From Streptomyces caelestis (lineage in GTDB: Bacteria > Actinomycetota > Actinomycetes > Streptomycetales > Streptomycetaceae): DNA of 60,133 nucleotides. The notes beneath the pieces are model-generated. The model was not told the DNA's origin. It did not search any database and was given only the letters and a program-made list of their open reading frames with translations. The stretch covers positions 1 through 60,133 of the forward strand of contig NZ_LGCN01000216.1 of assembly GCF_001279005.1 (NCBI RefSeq). The letters are read 5' to 3'. Below, piece after piece: positions 55,101 through 60,133 of the stretch. Position numbers and translations under genes: made by a program. The first letter of the stretch is position 1. Every line of letters starts with the position of its first letter.

Positions 55101-56026
55101 TCCTCAAGCGCGCCTTCGGCTTCCCCGGCGAGATGGTGGAGAGCGGCTACCCGCGCAACGACATCCTGCGCCGGCCCGACACGGAGGCCCGGGAGCAGCA
55201 GATCCGCCGCAGGATCGGGCTGCCGGAGGGCAAGCGGGTGGTGCTGTACGCGCCGACCTGGCGCGACGACCAGTTCTACGCGCCCGGCAAGTACAAGCTG
55301 GACTTCCGCATCGACCTGGAGGCCGCGCGCGCGCAGCTCGGGTCCGACCACGTCCTCATGGTGCGCCGCCACCCCAACGTCGTGGACCCGGTGCCGGGCG
55401 CCGGCGACGGATTCGTCTTCGACGTCTCCGACTACCCGGACATGGCCGACCTCTCGCTGATCACCGACGTGATGATCACCGACTACTCCTCCCTGATGTT
55501 CGACTACGTCAACACCGGGCGGCCCATCCTGTTCTTCACCTACGACCTGGACCACTACCGCGACACCCTGCGCGGGTTCTACTTCGACTTCGAGGGCAGC
55601 GCCCCGGGTCCCCTCCTCTACACGTCCGAGGAGCTGGTGACGGCCATCCGCGAGATCGACCGGATCCAGGACCTCTACGCCGAGCGGTACCACTGGTTCC
55701 AGCAGGAGTTCTGCGATCTGGACGACGGCTACGCCGCCGCACGGCTCGCCGACCGGATGCTGGTCACGGGGGGAGACCTCGAGCCCGGACAGGCCCACGC
55801 ACCGGCCGTCGGCACCGTGGACACCCGGCACGCGGGAAGGCCGATGACCCCCCTCCGGCGGGGCACGTCGCAGTGGTTCCCCGGCCATCACGCGTCCGCG
55901 GAGTACGTCGGCGCGATACCGGCCCAGCCCGTTCCCGCGCAGGACGCCGCCCCCGGGCGGCCGACGGGCTTCCCGCAGCAGGCGTCGGCCACCGGCGCAC
56001 ACAGCTACGAGGGCGTGATCGCGTGA
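52154..56026 (+). CDS. GT2 glycosyltransferase fused to a TagF/TagB-type CDP-glycerol glycerophosphotransferase
   Basis: A protein of about 1290 residues. The N-terminal GT-A domain is about 1-240, with LSVVVPFQDVETYL, VDDGSTDGS and the metal motif VDGDD at 92-96. A central beta-rich region of about 340-780 may be a binding or spacer part. The CDP-glycerol:polyglycerophosphate transferase domain is about 850-1190, with FDAFKGTQYSDSP, VVQTWHGTPLKKIG and MITDYSSLMFDYVNTGRPIL. A disordered Pro/Ala tail ends it. It probably adds a sugar and glycerol-phosphate (or similar polyol-phosphate) units to a wall polymer at the inner membrane face. AGGAG at 52140-52144 serves TTG 52151 or GTG 52154; I chose the GTG. 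The LCP protein encoded divergently could attach the product. Confidence 0.88.
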   Translation: MVHPRLSVVVPFQDVETYLAECLESIARQSFRDFEVVLVDDGSTDGSVRIAADFCAADRRFRLVRQHAHGPGHARNVGLRNTHPAAEFLAFVDGDDVIPEYAYELLVRTLEESEADFVSGNVQMMNSTKKWQSPLHKGPMQKNRRGTHITKFEALIYDRTVWNKLFRRSFWDRHSIRFPEGVMYEDSWVNMYAHFSAAKVDVITDIVYFWRRREGGAAPSITQRHSELSNLRDRVAAVRSVSRFLGDQDSREYADSKRKYDLACLKSDLMLHLKVLPDADEEYQHSFVQWANEFLDETDLTIIDELPADARVKWLLVRERRLAELLDVIEFERRGGPMPVQRRFRRYLNYPYLGDRGVGLDKKAYRLDKEFSLHGSLSGARWSSQSDLLILSGTAYVRFLNVHKKHMSVKAIALRNKKQGRMTITTAKTVYAPQATEDSKQNRYCYDWAGFEARIDTTRLKRKGQWVEGTWDVAAGVLSRGLFRYRGIDRGGAGSAANPPYRYVDKNTRILPLFLQGKLKLRVEIVRCRITQHRLVGDQLELRGVYLGPKVPEWGKLRVTSMSGGTRHDARVHFTPGGDGWCTFSAKLPLSSLVPKSRVHAGADADVPQSWGMGGNGWKTTFHVEGRKMTMYPVVAEETADGHYRMPESLQTREDDREVVVHRNGSGYLVLFERATLPTTTRCVWREDGSLEIQGRYLAADRMSREQYRDAHLVVRSRAHGAERSVPLTWDGYEFRCVLAPAAMRTLAGDIPLAAGRWDFFLRRQDLSAVAREDRLEDLMVKIEQDQIETFPQEYERNERRYETQAEAYDRLSLLVHSAMPDHARGPYRQKLLRTKAYPAARREPVRDAVLFDAFKGTQYSDSPRALHEELVRRRVDLEHLWVVRDDQVQVPPTATPVRMWSPQWYEALATSRYVVANNHLPDWFKKRDGQVVVQTWHGTPLKKIGHDIESIHFADQRYLERVEKEVQNWDMLVSPNSFSTPILKRAFGFPGEMVESGYPRNDILRRPDTEAREQQIRRRIGLPEGKRVVLYAPTWRDDQFYAPGKYKLDFRIDLEAARAQLGSDHVLMVRRHPNVVDPVPGAGDGFVFDVSDYPDMADLSLITDVMITDYSSLMFDYVNTGRPILFFTYDLDHYRDTLRGFYFDFEGSAPGPLLYTSEELVTAIREIDRIQDLYAERYHWFQQEFCDLDDGYAAARLADRMLVTGGDLEPGQAHAPAVGTVDTRHAGRPMTPLRRGTSQWFPGHHASAEYVGAIPAQPVPAQDAAPGRPTGFPQQASATGAHSYEGVIA

Positions 56027-56150
56027 CGCCCCCGGTCCTTTCCGGCGGCCGGCCCCGGGCCGTGCCGAAGGGCGGCGGCCCCCTGTGACCGCGCCGTCCG
56101 CCGTGCCCGGTCCGCCGGCCGCCGGTGACGGGCGTCCCGCCGGCGCGGCC

Positions 56151-57059
56151 TCAGCCGGCGCCCGCGTCCACCCGGATCAGCAGGGCCCGGTGGTCCGAGA
56201 CACCGGTGTCGTGCACCGTGCAGCGCGTCCTGGGCAGCCCGGTGAACAGGTAGTCGAGCTTGTGGCCGGACTCGTGCGTGGCACGCCCCGAACGGTCGCC
56301 GGCCGACGTCTGGTCGCACTCCCGGTGGGTGCGGTAGGCGGCGAACGGCCACAACCGGACGCCGGCACCGCCCGCGGTGGGGGGCCGGAGATTCAGGTCC
56401 CCGCCGAACACCGTGTTCCGCGCCGGAACCGCCGCCACCAACGCCCGCAGCTGGTCGTCGCGGTACTCCCGGTCCGGTCCCGCCCGGTCGCTGCCGGGCG
56501 TGCTCAGGTGGGCGTTGCAGACCCGGACGCCGTGCGCCGCGACCGTCGCGCACAGGACGCCCCGGCGCAGCCCCACCACGGGCTGGGGCGAGGAGACCTC
56601 GCGGACCGCGGACAGCGGGCGGGACGAGAGGATCGCCAGGCCCGCCGAGCCGCTGCCGGCCCCGTCGCACCGCACCGCGGTGGTGCGCCCGTTCGCGTCG
56701 CGCCAGGTGTAGGGCAGGAAGGACAGGTCCCAGGACCGGCCGAGGGCCTCGCGCACCGACTCGGCGGACCTGAGGCACGCCTCCTGGAGGAGCAGGACAC
56801 CGGCCCCCGCGTCGGCGAGCCGGCGCACCGCCCGGTTCTTGGCCGCCTCGCTTCCGGTGCCCGCACACCCCCACCGCCGCACGCCGCACATGTTCCAGGT
56901 CGCCACCGTCAGGGCCTGCTCCCCGGGGCGCTCCGTCCCCGGGACGTCCTGCGCCGGGGACGCCGTGACCAGGAGCGCCGACAGGGAGAGGGCCGCGGCC
57001 GCGGCGAGCAGGGCGCGGCGCCGGCCACGGCCCGCCGTGGGCGGAGGGGCCGGAAACAT
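56151..57059 (-). CDS. Secreted endonuclease/exonuclease/phosphatase-family protein
   Basis: A 302-residue protein with an N-terminal signal peptide (RGRRRALLAAAAALSLSALL, cleaved near TASPAQ) and an EEP fold. Seen are VATWNMCG (Asn), LLLQEAC (metal Glu), CNAHLSTPG, FGGDLNLRPP (Asp/Asn) and VSDHRALLI (catalytic Asp-His). Secreted members cut nucleic acids, or act on phospholipids as phosphodiesterases (sphingomyelinase-like). The signal peptide sets ATG 57059, since longer frames would bury it. The substrate is not decidable here. With teichoic-type genes around it, a phosphodiester in the wall polymer is one option. Confidence 0.8.
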   Translation of the reverse strand: MFPAPPPTAGRGRRRALLAAAAALSLSALLVTASPAQDVPGTERPGEQALTVATWNMCGVRRWGCAGTGSEAAKNRAVRRLADAGAGVLLLQEACLRSAESVREALGRSWDLSFLPYTWRDANGRTTAVRCDGAGSGSAGLAILSSRPLSAVREVSSPQPVVGLRRGVLCATVAAHGVRVCNAHLSTPGSDRAGPDREYRDDQLRALVAAVPARNTVFGGDLNLRPPTAGGAGVRLWPFAAYRTHRECDQTSAGDRSGRATHESGHKLDYLFTGLPRTRCTVHDTGVSDHRALLIRVDAGAG

Positions 57060-57147
57060 CACGCCATCTTGTCCGATCAGCCGATTCCACGCCAATGGGC
57101 CCGCCCGGTCGGCCCCGACCAGCCGTCCTGAGACTGGAGTTCCGTAC

Positions 57148-58644
57148 ATGTCCACCACACCGTCGAACGGGCGGAAGCTGTTCAACGGCATCGAGGCGTC
57201 GGGGACGTTTCCGGTCGAGTACCGCTTCTCCCACGCCAAGAGCGGCAACCGCCACCTCGTCGTGGTCTTCGCCAACTTCTCGGCGCCCGAGGACTACGGC
57301 TGGTCCAACGGCGTCTTCGACAACGTGCGCGCCAACATCCTGTGGATCCGCGACCGCTTCGACGGGATGAACGCCTACTACCTCTGCCGCAACATGGACT
57401 TCGGTCTCGCGGACTCGGTGCAGACGCTCATCGCGGGGTTCACCCGGGCGCTGGGCCTGACGCCGGACCAGGTCACCCTGTGGGGCGGCTCCAAGGGAGG
57501 CAGCGCGGCGCTGTACTTCGGGCTGAAGCACGGCTACCGGAACATCGTGGCCATCGTCCCCCAGTTCCTCATCGGCGACGCGCTCGAGAAGCGGCACCCG
57601 AAGGTCGCCGCCTACATGCTCGGCGAGGGGGCGCCGCCGCACCACGCCCGCGCCCTGGACGCGCTCATCCCCGACCTGGTGCGGGCGGGGCTGAACCGGG
57701 GCGCCAACGTCTACCTGCTCTCCTCGCCCCAGGACGAGCACTACACCGTGCAGGTCGAACCGTTCCTCGGCATGTTCCAGGGATACGAGAACGTCAACTA
57801 CCTGCACAGCGAGTCCCCGACGATCACCGGACACGCCACCGTGACGCGGCGGAACGTGCCGGCGCTGGTCGGGCTGCTGAACCTCCTGGTCGACGGCTAC
57901 GCCCCGCGGCTCGGCTTCGTACGGCACGCCCCGGAGGAGTTCGACCGCGACCGGTCGGCCGTCGACGCCTATCTCGCCGCCACGTCCAAGGTCCAGGGGA
58001 CCGAGGCGTTCCCGCCCCCCGTGGTGACCGCCCCGCGCTCCGGCGCCGAGGTGGCCGTCACCGGGCTGCGCTTCTCCGGCCGGGCCCCTGGGGCGGTGCG
58101 GGTGAGCATGTGGAGGAACGGCAAGTTCGTGGCGTCACCGCAGGTGGCTCCCGACGGCGCCTGGTCCTGGGAGCCGCCGAAGCCGTGGGCACGCGGGAAG
58201 CACGCGGTGAAGATCTTCGCGGTGGACCCGGCCGGCTTCCACTCCGACCGTGTCGAGGTCCCCTTCACGGTGGTCGAGGCGGCTCCCGGCCACCTTGCCG
58301 GGCCGGCCGCCGACGGCGGGACGGCGCCCGGCCTCCCGCTCCGGCCGCCGGCCGTCATGGCGCCGGGGGCGGGGCAGCAGGTGCCGTCCGTGTTCGGGTT
58401 CCACGGGAGCGCCCCGGGGGCGGCGGAGGTCCGGTTCCGGGAGAACGGCGTGCTGCTGGGCGCGGTGCCTGCCACGCCGGACGGGAGCTGGGGCTGGGAC
58501 CCGGGCTGGCCGTGGCCAAAGGGCCCGCACCTGGTGGAGGTCACCGCGGTGGACGCGGGCGGTCTGGAGACCCCGTCCGCCCCGGTCGCCTTCACCGTCC
58601 TGGGCGCCGCCGCGCCGACCGGCTACTTCACGCCGGGCCACTGA
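57148..58644 (+). CDS. Asp2-like alpha/beta-hydrolase with two Ig-like repeats (paralogue 1)
   Basis: The 498-residue protein has an alpha/beta-hydrolase N-terminus (about 1-285), with the nucleophile Ser115 in LWGGSKGGSAALYFGL, LSSPQDEHYT (acid) and ITGHATVTRRN (His candidate). The GxSKGG elbow is that of the Asp2 family, whose characterised member O-acetylates glycans of accessory-Sec-exported proteins. Two C-terminal Ig-like repeats (about 293-382 and 400-490) share a PDG(A/S)W.W pattern and PW...H.V.I/V.AVD. No signal peptide is visible at ATG 57148, which has a GGAG site 7 bases upstream. A near-identical arrangement follows in the next gene, so this is a tandem duplication. Confidence 0.72.
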   Translation: MSTTPSNGRKLFNGIEASGTFPVEYRFSHAKSGNRHLVVVFANFSAPEDYGWSNGVFDNVRANILWIRDRFDGMNAYYLCRNMDFGLADSVQTLIAGFTRALGLTPDQVTLWGGSKGGSAALYFGLKHGYRNIVAIVPQFLIGDALEKRHPKVAAYMLGEGAPPHHARALDALIPDLVRAGLNRGANVYLLSSPQDEHYTVQVEPFLGMFQGYENVNYLHSESPTITGHATVTRRNVPALVGLLNLLVDGYAPRLGFVRHAPEEFDRDRSAVDAYLAATSKVQGTEAFPPPVVTAPRSGAEVAVTGLRFSGRAPGAVRVSMWRNGKFVASPQVAPDGAWSWEPPKPWARGKHAVKIFAVDPAGFHSDRVEVPFTVVEAAPGHLAGPAADGGTAPGLPLRPPAVMAPGAGQQVPSVFGFHGSAPGAAEVRFRENGVLLGAVPATPDGSWGWDPGWPWPKGPHLVEVTAVDAGGLETPSAPVAFTVLGAAAPTGYFTPGH

Positions 58645-58691
58645 CCGCCGGCGGCGTCCGCCGCCGGCCTCCACACGACTGGAATCCGCAC

Positions 58692-60133
58692 ATGTCCACA
58701 GCAGCGTCGAAGGGGCGCGACATCGTCACCGGGATCGACACGTCCGGTGCGTACCCCGTCGAGTACCGGTTCGCCCGGGCGAGGAAGGGCAACCGCCATC
58801 TGACGGTGGTCTTCGCCAACCTCGCGGCCCCGGACGACTACGGCTGGTCCACCGGCGTCCTGGACGACCTGCGGTCGAACATCCTGTGGATCCGCGACCG
58901 GTTCCGGGGCGGGATCAGCTACTACCTGTGCCGGGAGATGGACTTCGCCGTCGAGCGGTCCGTCGTCGAGCTGATCACCAGGGTGATGCGCTCCCTCGAC
59001 CTGACCCCGAACGACGTGACGCTCTGGGGCAGTTCCAAGGGGGGCAGCGCGGCGCTCCACTTCGGCCTGCGGTACGGGTTCCGGAACATAGTGGCCTGTG
59101 TTCCGCAGTTCCTCATCGGCACCTTCGTCCGGGACGTCTACCCCAAGGTGGGCCGGAGCGTGCTGGGGGAGGGGCTGGCGGAGGAGAACGTGCGGGCCCT
59201 CGACGCGGTCCTGCCCGACCTGCTCAGGGCGGGCGCGAACCCGGAGGCCAACATCTACCTGGTGTCGTCCCCGCAGGACGAGCAGTACACCGAGCAGGTC
59301 GAGCCCTTTTTGGGGCTGCTGCAACGCTATCCGAACTTCAACTTCATCTTCAGCGAGTCCCCGTTCATCACGGAGCACAACAAGGTGACCGTGCGGAACG
59401 TGCCGCCCCTGCTGGGGATCGCCTATCTGCTGGCCGACGGCATCGCGCCGCGCTTCGGCACGGTGCGCAACGGCTACGAGGAACCCGAGCGGGACTCCTC
59501 GGCCCTCGACGCCTTCCTCGCCGCCACCGCCAAGGTGCAGCGGACGGAGGCGTTCCCGCCCCCCGTGGTCGACGAGCCCGCCGCGGGCGGTGCGCTGCCG
59601 TGCGAGGGCTCCCGGCTCACCGGATCGGCACCGGGCGCGGTGCGGGTGAGCATGTGGGAGAACGGCAAGTTCCTCGCCTCGCCGAAGGTGGCGCCCGACG
59701 GCGCCTGGGCGTGGACCCCGGCCAAGCCGTGGGCTCCGGGCAGCCACCGGGTCAAGATCTTCGCAGTGAGCCCGACCGGCTTCCACTCGAAGACCACGGA
59801 GGTGGTCTTCACCGCGGGCGAGGCCGCCGCGACGCCTGCCGCCGCACCCGCCGCGTCCGTCACCGTCCTCCTGCCCGAGGCCCACGGGCAGGTGCTGAGC
59901 ACGGCCGTCGCCTTCCGGGGCGTCGCGGCAGGCGCGGCCCAGGTCGGGTTCCGGTACGACGGAGTGTTCCTGGGCTCCGTCGCGGTCGCGCCCGACGGCA
60001 GCTGGGCCTGGACCGCGGGGCGGCCGTGGCCGGAGGGCTCGCACCTGGTCGAGGTCGTCGCGGCGGACGCCGGCGGTCTGGAGCGGCACTGTGTACCGGT
60101 GCCGTTCACCGTCGTCGCCGCCCCCGCCCCGAC
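58692..60133 (+). CDS. Asp2-like alpha/beta-hydrolase with Ig-like repeats (paralogue 2, cut by window edge)
   Basis: At least 480 codons, open at the right edge. It follows paralogue 1 domain for domain: EYRFARARKGNRHLTVVFAN, WSTGVLDDLRSNILWIRDRF, nucleophile Ser115 in LWGSSKGGSAALHFGL, LVSSPQDEQYTEQVEPFLG, and two Ig-like repeats of which the second ends near the edge. Divergence is scattered through the whole length, so the duplication is not recent. It starts 47 bases after the first copy with the same MST start and ribosome-binding context. More copies may lie beyond the window. Confidence 0.72.
   Translation, partial: MSTAASKGRDIVTGIDTSGAYPVEYRFARARKGNRHLTVVFANLAAPDDYGWSTGVLDDLRSNILWIRDRFRGGISYYLCREMDFAVERSVVELITRVMRSLDLTPNDVTLWGSSKGGSAALHFGLRYGFRNIVACVPQFLIGTFVRDVYPKVGRSVLGEGLAEENVRALDAVLPDLLRAGANPEANIYLVSSPQDEQYTEQVEPFLGLLQRYPNFNFIFSESPFITEHNKVTVRNVPPLLGIAYLLADGIAPRFGTVRNGYEEPERDSSALDAFLAATAKVQRTEAFPPPVVDEPAAGGALPCEGSRLTGSAPGAVRVSMWENGKFLASPKVAPDGAWAWTPAKPWAPGSHRVKIFAVSPTGFHSKTTEVVFTAGEAAATPAAAPAASVTVLLPEAHGQVLSTAVAFRGVAAGAAQVGFRYDGVFLGSVAVAPDGSWAWTAGRPWPEGSHLVEVVAADAGGLERHCVPVPFTVVAAPAP

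Overview
The window is chromosomal DNA from a Streptomyces species. Base composition is very G+C rich, with third positions almost always G or C. GTG (and one TTG) starts are frequent. The order acnA – chitin-sugar ABC operon – ROK regulator – xylFGH – dxs – amino acid permease matches, as I recall it, the S. coelicolor SCO5998–SCO6014 region. All functional calls come from reading the translated sequence; no database search was possible.

Layout. 1–2085: a mobile-element scar with the end of an IS5-like transposase, the 3' stub of a tyrosine recombinase, an internally deleted IS with both terminal repeats, a SAM methyltransferase, and another IS end. 2086–6901: an HTH–MurA fusion protein (minus strand) and aconitase (plus strand), both preceded by related 18-bp palindromes, with a DUF4236 gene between them. 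7095–9869: a decayed plant-polymer island: a CebR box and an AA10 LPMO that has lost about 30 core residues, a small VOC protein, and a GH67 alpha-glucuronidase pseudogene. 9983–18793: a compact, translationally coupled minus-strand operon. It joins the three lower meta-cleavage enzymes (DmpE/F/G type) to a KAS III, a discrete ACP, a CitE-like lyase, a MaoC hydratase and an Eis-like GNAT. A frameshifted XRE/TPR regulator diverges from it, followed by a Nudix gene.

18915–35317: core carbon metabolism. It holds a secreted GH92 alpha-mannosidase, ngcEFG with a DasR-type site, rok7B7, xylFGH with a Rok7B7-type site, dxs and an APC permease.

35334–48902 is the most striking region. Six overlapping minus-strand genes encode OleA, OleB, OleC and OleD homologues plus a discrete ACP and a KAS II. 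Diverging from them is a 2468-residue highly reducing iterative type I PKS (KS-AT-DH-pseudoMT-ER-KR-ACP) without a thioesterase. I infer that the PKS builds a reduced acyl chain that OleA removes by head-to-head condensation, OleD reduces, OleC closes to a beta-lactone, and OleB may decarboxylate to a cis-olefin.

48925–60133: cell-envelope genes. These are a NYN-domain protein, a beta-propeller protein, an LCP ligase, a large GT2–TagF fusion polymerase, a secreted endonuclease/exonuclease/phosphatase-fold protein, and two tandem paralogous alpha/beta-hydrolases (Asp2-like GxSKGG serine motif) with Ig-like repeats. The second paralogue runs off the window.
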